Source: Cunninghamella blakesleeana (Eukaryota; Mucoromycota; Mucoromycetes; Mucorales; Cunninghamellaceae). Taken from it: a stretch of 64,000 bases of DNA. The notes beneath the pieces were generated by a model. The model saw only the letters and a program-made list of their open reading frames with translations, was not told the origin of the DNA and made no database searches. The DNA lies in NCBI GenBank assembly GCA_017871115.1, contig JAFCIZ010000006.1, forward strand, positions 2,046,001 through 2,110,000. Reading direction: 5' to 3'. Every line of letters starts with the position of its first letter. Position 1 is the stretch's first letter. The position numbers and the translations under genes are program-made. Of the stretch, positions 1 through 10,321 are shown piece by piece.

Positions 1-39
1 TACACGATTAAGTATAGAAGCTACAAGACCTTCTAACAT
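1..39 (-). CDS. VPS13-like lipid-transfer protein, first 13 codons only
   Basis: Reading the minus strand from the ATG at 39 gives MLEGLVASILNRV before the window ends. This resembles the start of fungal VPS13 proteins (ML-E-x-L-x-A-x-x-LNR, the chorein N-terminal helix), which form bridge-like lipid conduits at membrane contact sites. Only 13 residues are visible, so this is recognition from a short but characteristic N-terminus. A GGTGGCGG element lies about 100 bp upstream (140-156). Nothing can be said about the rest of the gene. Confidence 0.5.
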   Translation of the reverse strand, partial: MLEGLVASILNRV

Positions 40-433
40 GATTAAAAATTATGTGAAACAAAAAAAAAGTGAGAAAAAATGGGAAGAGAAGGAAAAAATC
101 GAGAAAGCATAAAAAAGAATTTTAGCCTAAAAAGTTTTAGGTGGCGGAAATTTAAAAATAAAAAATAGTGTCTTTCAATTTTTCTTTAGCATAATACGTA
201 AAGAGTAAAAAAAAAAAAAGTTGAGTAAATCTATATATAAATATATTATTTATTAATTTTTTTTTTTAAAAAAAAAAAGAGTATAAAATATTATATAAAT
301 ATAAAATGAAGTCAATAAAATAAATAAAATAAAATAAAAAAAAGTACAAAGGGGAAAAGAAAAAAGAATAACTATAAGTCGAGCTATTTTTTTTATATAC
401 AAAGAAAATGATATATTTTGAAAAAAATTAAAG
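40..433. other. Intergenic: VPS13-like promoter and hexokinase 3' flank
   Basis: About 390 bp of A-rich sequence between the VPS13-like start (reading left) and the hexokinase stop. It holds the GGTGGCGGAAATTTAAA element at 140-156 and several poly-A/T runs. No coding potential beyond AT-rich chance frames. Confidence 0.6.
140..156 (+). promoter_or_regulatory. GC-rich promoter word, copy 1
   Basis: GGTGGCGGAAATTTAAA, about 100 bp upstream of the VPS13-like ATG. It is nearly identical to the copy at 35984-36000 upstream of RPC8. In DNA this AT-rich a GGCGG core is rare, so recurrence near start codons suggests a transcription-factor site. That is inference; the factor is unknown. Confidence 0.4.
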
Positions 434-2131
434 TTATTTGGCAAGCATAGCAATAAGAGCCCCACCAACACTACCACCATCACGAGCAATATCTAAACGA
501 ATACGGTCACTAATTTCTGAACCATACCATTCACGTAAAGCTCTATGTAAGCGTTCTTCCATGAAGGGATAGAATTCATAGGTGGATCCATTCATACCTA
601 CAAATATATCACCTTTGGATTTGGTCACTAAGCCTTGTTGTTCAATTAAAGAGATGATGGCTACACTACAAAGAAGAGCACTGCGAGTGGATACGATTCT
701 ACAAATTCTAGTTAAAATAGCAATATCTTCCAAGGATGGAGTTTGTTCAAAGTTGTAACTTTCTAAAATTTTTTCTAAACTGACTTGACGATTTGCCGTG
801 ACATCCCTATAATAGTAAAAATAATATCAGTAAAACGATAATATACAATAAAGTAGAAACAGGAAGTTATAATAGTAAAGTAAAACTGTATACCTTTCCA
901 AAGCGCTCATATATTTTGTAGGGAATGACCATGCTACATCAAAGCCTTCTGGGATTTGACCATTAAATAAGTAACCAGCCTTAATAAAATCAGTAGCAAC
1001 CAAACGAGTTAATTCACCAAGATAAGCACCCGACATCATTTTTTCATAAAGTTGAAATTTGGGTTGATTGTGACTTTCATCTAAAGTCAAATCGTATTTT
1101 GTTAAAGGAAGGTATTCTTCGTTACCAAAAATATCAATTTCAGTATTAAGAAGCATTTCTGTACCGGGAGGATATTTATCACGCACAGATTGATCTAATT
1201 TAAGGATATTTTCTACTTTTTCAGCATAAGAAGCATTGACACCGGTTGCAAAAATCAAAGCGTTTTTAGCACGAGGCTGTTTGTATGCATGTGCCACAAG
1301 TGTGCCCACTGTATCATTAAGAATAGCACTGACTTTTACGTTTAAACCCTACATAAATTGAAAAGAGACGTTTAATTATTTCATGATCAGATTTCTCAAT
1401 ACCCTATTATACTATTTTATTTTATTTTGCTCTGTTTTTTATTTCCTTTTAATTTATATTTTAATTACCTTTCTTTCAAATGCTTCATGGAACATAGTTG
1501 CTAAATCGTTTCCTTCGGTATTTTGTAAAGTAAATCCTTTTCCCATTCTTAAAATAGTACCACGATTAATTTCGGTTTGACTATATGAATTAAAAAGAAA
1601 AAACAATAATCAATTATATGTACAAACATATATATAAACACCACCACCATCACACTATCTAATTATTTTTAATACTTACTCTACAGGAAAACTCCAGCAT
1701 ACACCTAAATTTAAAGTATCTTCACCATTGACTTGTTCAGGTTTGAATAAATGGCGAGCTTTCACGGTAATAAGTTCTTCGACAGCTTCGGCAATCCAAT
1801 CAAAAAAGATGTCACCAGGACCAGTTTTCAATTCAGTACTAGGGCAATGTTTGACTTCAAGAACTTCAACATGACCATCACCAAGAAGTTGTACAGCAGA
1901 TATTCTTAAATTAGTACCACCAAGATCTAAAGATAAAAAGGTTCCCATTTCATTACCAGTGGGAAGACTTGTAACAAAAGATGGAATCATGGTAGCAAGA
2001 CCTTTAGAAGGAGTACGTAAACCTACTTGAAACTCGTTGAGAAATCCATCTACAATAGGCTTAAGTTGATCACGGTTAAGAAGGAATTGTTGTTCAAGGT
2101 TCTTAAAAAAAGATTCAATACTAGATACCAT
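434..2131 (-). CDS. Divergent hexokinase
   Basis: Four exons in transcription order: 1680-2131, 1469-1580, 894-1348, 434-806; 463 aa, slightly short for a fungal hexokinase (about 480-500). Hexokinases phosphorylate glucose with ATP in the cytosol; some fungal paralogues are catalytically weak regulators. Visible motifs: phosphate-1 loop DLGGTNLR (residues 69-76), sugar-binding SFPVDQTEINRG, catalytic NDTVGTL, YLGELTRL, and C-terminal DGGSVGGALIAML. Several normally invariant positions differ: WTKGF reads MGKGF, the phosphate-2 loop GTGxN reads ATGVN, and the terminal EDGSG region reads RDGGS. The fold and family are secure, but full activity is not. It is transcribed away from the sugar transporter across a 1.8-kb shared upstream region. 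Confidence 0.88.
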
Positions 2132-2241
2132 TTTATTCTATTACTATTATTATTATTATTATAATTATTATTATTTATATTCAAAATTAAAGTGAAATTA
2201 AAAGTTTAAATGTCTATATATATATAGATATATATGTAAAA

Positions 2242-2297
<56 letters not shown>

Positions 2298-3731
2298 GAA
2301 TAAATAAATAAATATATGAAAAAGTAAAAGAAAGAAAAAAGAATTTTTTTTCTCTCAAAAAATTAATTTTTTTATATCAGCAAGTTTCGGTTAATATCCA
2401 CTGGGAACAAGTGAAAAAAAAAGCGGAGAATAAAATAGATCAGGTAATCTTTTTTTAGTGCACCCGAAATCGTTACCTATGATTTGTTCCCTTTTTTATT
2501 TGTGATCAATCATTTTCAGAGGACCCTTTTTTTTTTTATTTTTAACTTTTTTTTTTATTTCTATTTACCTATATTAAATAATGCCATTTTGTATATATTT
2601 AAATATATAAAGTAAACATCGTTACTAATATTTGAATATATATTTATAATAAATTATTATATTTATATACAACTTGTATTTCTATTCATTTTAAAAGATA
2701 ACAGATATATAATTATAAAAGGTTATTATAGTAACAAAAAACACAATAAAGATACTTTCGTTTTATTGGAGGAAATAAAAAGAAAAAAATTATATGTAAC
2801 TCCGAATTTTTTTACACCGTTTTCGAATACTAATAATAATAACCACCATAGTCATCGTAATATAGATGGGAATATTATAATAGCGTTATTATATATATTT
2901 ATATATAATTGATTATATTATCAATATATTATTTTGGAAAAAATGATCAAGTTGTTTCCTTTTTAATTTTTTTTTTTTGGGTAAGCAGAGATAGCTTACA
3001 TAAGAATTTTATGAAACTCAGCTCCACCCTTAATTTTTTTTTATAAGCATTTGTTTATGATCACTCCACATTTTTGTTTATAATATAATATAATATATAT
3101 GAATCAAAGTTCAAAATAATTGGAAAGCTGGGGAAAATAGTGATGGTTTTTTTTTTGTGTTCCTTGTAACCATAATATATTGTACTATCTTGATTTTAAA
3201 TAATGAGATAATTAAAAAATATGTAATCTATTTAAGCATATTCTATTTTTATTTTAATTGCGTATAAATGATTATTTATTGAGTGAGAGGAAGACCCTTA
3301 ATTCAAATTATTATATAAGCTGATCATGTTATCTTTATTTTCTATTATATAGAAGCTCAAGATCCTTTCTTTCTTTTTTTTTTTAGCTTTGAGGTTTCAA
3401 AAAGTGATGCAATACTATTTGAAAATACTTTTTACAAATAAAGTGAAGGATTGAAACGCCGTCCTAAAAAGATATTCTTTTAATACATGGAGAAGAATTG
3501 GTTTTTTTTTTTTTTAAAAAAAAAAAAAGATTTAGTGGGGTTGAGCTAATTAATGACATATTTCAGTAATACACTAAAAAACTCTAGTTTTAAAATTTTT
3601 TCAACTTATGCAATTGTATTATACTACCGGATAAACAATATTCATATTTATATACACCTGTGTTAAAATATAATAAAATAGCTGAACAATAGCTTAGAAA
3701 AATAAGAAAAATATATTGTATATAAACATAT

Positions 3732-3764
<33 letters not shown>

Positions 3765-3957
3765 TGTCATATAGGTTTCTATCTTTTTTGGTAACCATAG
3801 AAAAGGCATTGACGTCTGACTTTGAATTTTTTATTTCAAGAAAAAATAATTTTCCTTTTTTTTTTTCCTTCTGTTTCTTTTTTTCTTTATTCTTTCTCTT
3901 TTAAAAAAAGAAAAAAATAATATACTAATATAGATATGGTTATAAAACTATCAGCAA
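2132..3957. other. Divergent intergenic region, hexokinase / sugar transporter
   Basis: 1.8 kb between two divergent sugar-metabolism genes. It holds a (TATATG)n tract at about 2242-2298, an AAGCGGAGAATAAAA variant of the promoter word near 2421, an ACAT repeat near 3731-3765 and many poly-T runs. A compact GC-richer stretch at about 2980-3045 contains GTAAGC...GCTTAC and ends in a T run. I see no gene. Confidence 0.6.
2242..2298. repeat. (TATATG)n / (TA)n microsatellite
   Basis: About six tandem TATATG units followed by an uninterrupted TA run, about 110 bp upstream of the hexokinase start codon. Confidence 0.85.
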
Positions 3958-6791
3958 ATGGTAGGCTATATCTCTACTGCAGGTAAGATAATAAACACAG
4001 GGAAAACCATTTAATTATTATGAATTATTTACTTATCCTTTTTCTTCTCATTTTATTTTATTTATAGTGTAGTGTCAATAGGAAGCTTTTTGGTAATGAA
4101 ATGAAAATGAAAATAATACATCTTTTTTGACGTAAATATATACTAAATAATATACTAATCTACCCCGGTCTAGTTTGGGTAAATTTAAAAAAAAAAACTA
4201 AAAAAAAAAAATAGTCGACCTCAATATTCATATTATTCAATATTCTTCACCATTTTTGTATGTATATATATAAGTTATAATTTTGGTGTTATCTCTGGTA
4301 TTGTTATTATGCCTGTATTTACAGGTATTGACTTTAGCTTAAATGATATTGGTTCTTTAAGTGGAAGTATGATGCTAGGAGCCTTTTTTGGTTCATTATT
4401 TGGTGGTTTAATTGCTGATCTCATAGGAAGAAAACAATTAATGCTGTTAAGTACTGGAATTTTTATTTTTGGAAACATCATGCAAGTTGGAGCTGATACT
4501 TTTTCAACGTTGATCGGTGGAAGGATAGTTACTGGATTTAGTGTGGGGTAATACCCGTATAAGAATAAAATTTAATATGAAAAACAATGGAAATGATCTG
4601 TCTATTTATTACTTTATCATTTTTAAAATATATATAGGATATTATCTATGGTCGTACCATTATGTAAATAATAATGAAAACATTTTTTTTAAAAAAATGG
4701 ATATATCAACTATTTACTTAATGATGTATTTACCCAATGTATTTTTATTATAGATCAGGGTGAACTTGCTCCAAAAAATAAACGTGGACAACTAATTACA
4801 ATCTATCAATTTGCAATTACACTTGGGATTGGATTATCATATTGGATTAATTTTGGGACAGTAAGAATTTCTTCTGATACTTCATGGAGGTAAAGTATCT
4901 AAAAATAAGTATGAATATTTATGGAGAAAAAATGAAAAGAACCAAGCTTGTATATTTATTTTTTATTTTTTTATTTTTTTGTATTTTATAGGTTACCATT
5001 TGGTTTACAACTTATTCCTTGCCTGCTATTTGCTTTATGTATACCATTGATACCGGAAAGTCCAAGATACCTTATGTATAAAAACATGGATAAGAAAGCT
5101 TTAGAAACGTTAGCAAAAATCCGTGGTGATGGAACTTTTCGTCATCCTGATGTTTTTATGGAATATATATCAATCAAACAAAACATAGCATTTGAGCGAA
5201 GATTTAAAAACAATGGAAACTATAAAAGATTATTCATAAAAGGGCCAGAAAACAATAGAAAAAGATTAATGATTGGTTTATTAGTTCAATGTTTCCAACA
5301 ACTGGTCGGTATAAATATCATATTAATGTTTGCTCCTCAAATAATGAGTGCCGCTGGTTTGGGGAGTGCTTACTCTACTTTATTAGGTAAATAATAAAGA
5401 AATATACCAGATCAAATCAGAGCAACTATATATATATATATATATATATAATTCGGCATTCATTTTATGCATATTTGTTTATTATCTATTTTTTCTACAT
5501 AGCTAATAGTATAAGTGGAACAATCAACATAGTAATGACTATACCTGCTTTTTTTTTGGTGTGTACAATAAGTTATCATAACTAAAGTCATATAGCTCTA
5601 CGTATATATATCTCTATATATATATTTAATTAAATTCATTTTTTACTATTAGATGGATAGATTAAGTAGAAGAATGATAATGATAACTGGATCAATTTTA
5701 TGTTGTATTTTTCTTATAATCATGGCCATTTTATCTCATACAGCTCGTTTTCAGTATAAAAAAGAAATTTGGGATCAATCATCAACAGAATCTAGTCAAA
5801 ATGATTCTTTGGGAATGCATGAACAAGAAAAAAGTATCATGTTTGCTTTTGTCGCCATGATATTTTTATATGTTGCTGTTTTTGCATTTACATGGTAAGC
5901 TTTTTTCTTTTTTTTTGATTTTTTAATAAATAAAGCAATAACAATAACAATAATAGATAAATATATATTCATAAAATCATTTACTTATATTTTTTGTTGC
6001 ACATTTATAAATTTAATTTCAACAACTTAGGGGGGTAAAGTTATAATCATAATGACACACATACATATATATATATATATATAATGTTATAAATGTAACT
6101 AATTGATAATATTAATTTTATATTTACATAGCCCGTTGGATGGATCTATCCTTCAGAGCTTTATGGACAAGGTAAATTAATTTTTATTCAAAAAAAAAAA
6201 AATATTATATATAATTATTATTAAGATTCTATGTGTTTTTTATTACCTATTATTATTATCATTGTTATTTTTCAGGTATTCGAGCTAAAGCACTTTCTAT
6301 TACAATTGCATTTGGCTGGTTAATAAATTATGCTATCCTTCAAGTCGCACCAGTAATGCTGGATAGAATCCATGGACGTACTTTTATTATATTAGGATGT
6401 TTTTGTGTCATTATTGCATTCATCGTTTATATGGTATTTCCAGAAACACAGGTAAAATATTATTTGTTATGACTATTATAGCTATTATAGCTATGATTAT
6501 TATTACTTTATTTTTATTTTTTTAGAAAAATTTCTAAATATGATTATTTTATAGGGAAAATCACTCGAGGAAATGGACCTTATTTTTGGATGCAATATTA
6601 ACTACTTTGACGTCAATGTTTATCACCCCCAATCAGCACAACAGACTATATCAACAGTAGAAAAAGCATATAAAAATGATAAAAGAATGTATGCACTTAA
6701 TTTAACAGGTACAAGTAACTCATCAACAACTCTAGCACAAGCTGCCTGTCGTACCACAGAATCTATAGAAAACACCAGTCAAACGTCTTAA
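3958..6791 (+). CDS. MFS sugar transporter with two microexons
   Basis: Plasma-membrane sugar porter of the major facilitator superfamily, 544 aa, 12 expected TM helices. Thirteen exons: 3958-3982, 4073-4092, 4174-4178, 4275-4547, 4638-4663, 4754-4889, 4992-5386, 5503-5558, 5653-5894, 6031-6034, 6132-6171, 6276-6451, 6555-6791. Motifs in order: SIGSFLFGYNFGVISGI (TM1), ADLIGRK, VPLYQGELAPKNKRG, PESPRYLMYK, QCFQQLVGINIILMF, MDRLSRR, WGPVGWIYPSELYG, and PETQGKSLEEMD at the end. The 5-nt exon supplies FG in TM1 and the 4-nt exon supplies WG in WGPVGW. Skipping either breaks the frame, and all exon phases then agree. Start chosen at MVGYISTA, typical of short cytosolic N-termini in this family; exact substrate unknown. 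Confidence 0.87.
4174..4178 (+). other. 5-nt microexon of the sugar transporter
   Basis: TTTGG lies between a TAG acceptor and a GTAAAT donor. A TACTAAT branch-point match sits at about 4153-4159. It joins ...GSFL to YNFGV as FG. Direct joining of the flanking exons reads TTG TTA TAA, a stop. Confidence 0.75.
6031..6034 (+). other. 4-nt microexon of the sugar transporter
   Basis: GGGG lies between CTTAG and GTAAAG. It completes TGG GGG between ...FAFT and PVGWIYPSE, restoring the conserved WGPVGW loop of sugar porters. Without it the downstream exon is out of frame. Confidence 0.72.
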
Positions 6792-7859
6792 GCCTAATAA
6801 TAATAACATAACAGTATTTTATATAATCATCCTCATTTTATTTGTATATCTATATTTTCATATTTTTATATTTTTATATTTTTATATTTTTATATTTTTA
6901 TATATTTAAACTTTATTAATTTTATAACTGTAATATATTTTTATTATACATATTAAACTAATTTATTCATAAGTATATTTTTTTTTCAAAGCAATAAATC
7001 AAATATAAATTCTATCGGAGTCATTACTTAAAGAGATAAGATAATAATATAGTAGTAGAAAAGGCTTATTATGGTACTAGATGGAAAAAACAATAATATG
7101 TATATCTTATTTTTTAAAAAATAAAAAATAAAAACAAAGAGAAATGTAAGCGTCAGTCATATATTATTATTTTTCTATTACATAGTTTTTTTCATTTATA
7201 AAAACAATGAATAATAAGGTTGATTTGGAATAAGCTTTTTTTTCAACAATAAACTTTAAATTTGGTTTATTGTTATTTTGAAACACGCTTTTAATAAAAA
7301 AAAAAGATAATTAAAATAAACCATATATTCTACAACATATATTCCATTATTTATACGTATTTCAATATTAATATTTCTTAAGTGTATAGTGTAAATTGAC
7401 ATCTTTTATTAAATAAGTTTATATATCAATTTTATTTTTAAAATCCGCTGAAAATTAAATTTTAGAGTACTTTTTTTTTTTTCCTTTCTTCTCCTCCTTT
7501 TTTTTACTTTTTTAATTTAGTGAATATCTAGTCATCTACAGGTTGAATATAGTTTCTTTTTGTTTAACAACTTGGAAACAATCGCAATCATTTTATTTTT
7601 GGCGTTTTTTACTCACTGAAGGTATATTTTAATTAATCGATAAATTAGTTTAATATTAATATTAATATAATACATATAATATATACATATATATTTAAAA
7701 AGGAAAGATAAAACTTTTATTAAAAAAAGGAAGAGATAATAGTAATGCAACAATATATGTAATCTGCTATATTTCATTTATTAATTAATCATTTTATAAA
7801 TATTTATACATTATTATATATATATTTATATTTATATTTATATATATTTATAGATTGTT
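6792..7859. other. Intergenic, transporter 3' flank and RRM gene promoter/5' UTR
   Basis: Holds a (TATATTTT)n tract at about 6859-6907 just after the transporter and a reverse-orientation CAGCGGATTTTAAAA word at 7435-7450. A likely 5' UTR intron runs from donor GTATAT at 7621 to acceptor TATAG at 7853, just before the RRM-gene ATG. No additional gene seen. Confidence 0.5.
7435..7450 (-). promoter_or_regulatory. GC-rich promoter word, copy 2
   Basis: Minus-strand CAGCGGATTTTAAAAA, about 415 bp upstream of the RRM-gene ATG. If the proposed 5' UTR intron (7621-7853) is real, it lies about 170 bp upstream of the first UTR exon's donor, a more usual promoter distance. Confidence 0.3.
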
Positions 7860-9775
7860 ATGACAACTCCTTCTGAAACGGTACCTCTTGGTGTAGAAGG
7901 TAGTCAAACACCTAATACTCGTCCTTCTCCCACGCCAACATCATCATCTCATCGTCTTATTTCACCAGCCTCACCTTCCTATCCACCTTATGGCTATATT
8001 GATCCTAATATAGCCTATGAAATTCAAACTAATGGATTTGATCCCAATGATCCCCAACAACAGCAACAGCAACAACCTCAACAAACCTATGTAATTTATC
8101 CAGTCAGCCCTCAGTTTTATTATTCAGATTATCAAAGTTATCCAGGATCACCAGCACTTCATCCTCAATCACCACCTGTGAATCCAACCAGCCCACCCTT
8201 CAGTCCAACTTATCAATATCAAGGGGTTGTTGGAAATAATGGTAACGTAACTCTTTCACCTACAACTCATGCTACCTATGTTCTTCCACCTCACTCTGTC
8301 CATCCTCAATTCCCACCTTTACATATTTCTTCTCCAGTTTTAACTGGAACACCTGTTGGTTCACCTCCTCATCAAGTTATTGCTCTTCCTGGTCCTTATC
8401 ATTTATCAACCAGTCATCATCAACATTATGATAACAGAAAACGTCATCCTCACAACCATTCTTCTTCTAATTCGTCTGCTCATCCTTCTTCTCCAAACCA
8501 CCCTTCTCAACAATCAGTTCACCAAGAAGATTTAAGTACTAGTTTTCACCCTCTTAATGTTTATGTTCGTGGGCTTTCTCCTACTACAACCGATGAATCA
8601 TTTTTGGAATTATGCAAATCGTAAGTATGATCATGATCACTTTATAATTATTTTATATATATGTATAGTATTCTATGATTTTATAAAAAATTTTAATTAT
8701 TATTATTACCATTATTGTGGGGATGGTTTTTTTTAAATAGTTATGGTAATGTTAAATCTTCTAAAGCCATATTGGATCAAAAAACTGGTGAATGCAAAGG
8801 TTATGGTTTTGCATTATTTGAAAATGAACAAGATTGTCACGAAGCTATTGAATGTTTCAATAATTCTGGATTACAAGCTTCATTTGCTCGTGTAGGTCAA
8901 GAATCATTCAGTTCTCGTTTAAGAAATTTACAAGATGAAACTTCTACAAATATTTATATTTCAAACCTTCCTCTTGATATGACTGAACAAGTAAGAAAAA
9001 AAAAAAAAAAAGTTTATTAATTTTAATTTATTTATTCTGTTTTTTGTTATTATTTTTATTATAAATCATATAGAAACTTGAAGAACTATTCCACCCTCAT
9101 CAAACCATTTCGAATAGAATTTTACGTGATCCCCAATCTGGTATTAGTCGTGGTGTAGGTTTTGCAAGGTAAAATATTATGATACATGAATAATATCTTT
9201 TTTTAAAAAAAAAAATTCGTAATGATAATGATTTAATTAAATTTTATATTTTTTACCTTTCCTTTTTTGATAAAATAGAATGTCTGATAGACATGCTGCA
9301 GTAGCAACTATTGAACGCTTTAATGGACAAACTGTACCTGGATCTTCAGCACCATTACAAGTTAGATTTGCTGATTCACCTGCTCAAAAGAAGTTGAAAA
9401 ATCAAACATCTCGTAAACGAATGGTACGACCTCCTCGTGAATTCCAATCGATGACTGCACCTGGATTTCCTGTGAGACATATGATGCCCATTACACCTGA
9501 AACTATGTTAGGAATTGCTCCTTATCAACCTCAGTAAGTTGAAAACAATAGTTACATCATTCTTAATTTTAAAAAATAAAATAATAATAATTTCAATTTA
9601 TTTATTTATTTATGTCTATTTAATTAGATTTACGGCTTTACCAGCCCAAGTATTATCATCAGCAGAAGGATCGATACAGAATGGCCAAGCTACTACTAAT
9701 GATCAAGCAATCAATGATTTAGCTGCCAATGTAGAAAAAGATTTAAAAATCACTGATGCCACTTTAGAAAAGTAA
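7860..9775 (+). CDS. RBMS/MSSP-type protein with two RRM domains
   Basis: Five exons: 7860-8620, 8741-8990, 9074-9168, 9279-9533, 9628-9775; 502 aa. The first 220 or so residues are Pro/Ser/Gln/Tyr-rich and low in complexity, with a short poly-Q near 68-78. Two adjacent RRMs follow: RRM1 starts LNVYVRGLSPTTTDE and carries GYGFALFE; RRM2 starts TNIYISNLPLDMTEQ and carries ISRGVGFARM. The wording, including ILRDPQSGISRGVGFARM and the VRFADSPAQKK that follows, resembles animal RBMS/MSSP proteins, which bind AU-rich single-stranded RNA or DNA. A role in post-transcriptional control is inferred from family. RNP-1 of RRM1 is GYGFALF and of RRM2 GVGFARM. Start is the first ATG after a probable 5' UTR intron. 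Confidence 0.85.
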
Positions 9776-10321
9776 TAAGTTATGGGTGGATGGATTAAAA
9801 AAAAAAGAATGGAATCAATTTCAAAATTTTAATATATAGTTTATATATATATAATATTTTAAAATCGTTCATTCCTCAATTTATAAGTCGATCAATATTT
9901 TTATTTTATGTTTTATATTTTTATTATCATTATATTCTCTCTCTCTCCCTTTTTTTATATCTTAATCTTTTGATATCAACTATAATTCTCGTATTTCCCT
10001 ATCCAATTTTTGTTCCCGTAATTTTTTTTTTTGTATTACTTTTTTTTTTTTTATTATTACTTTCTTAATCTTTTTTTCTTTCTCCCATTTATAAAAAGAC
10101 AATTTATTAAATAAATAATAAAATGAACTAGTTAAATTTAGTTGTACTAAATAATTTAAAAAAAAACATACAGTTTATTATTTTATATTACATCTTTTTA
10201 AATTTAATAAACAAATACCCCACTTTTTTATAATGAATCTATAATCCCTATTTATCTACGTACTTACCCATCTATTTTTTTTAATTATAATAATTATAAA
10301 GAATACTAACATGAATATTTT
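9776..10321. other. Convergent intergenic, RRM gene / pseudouridine synthase
   Basis: 545 bp between two 3' ends; poly-T and poly-A runs and a CTCTCT tract near 9945. Presumably both polyadenylation regions. Nothing else recognised. Confidence 0.6.
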
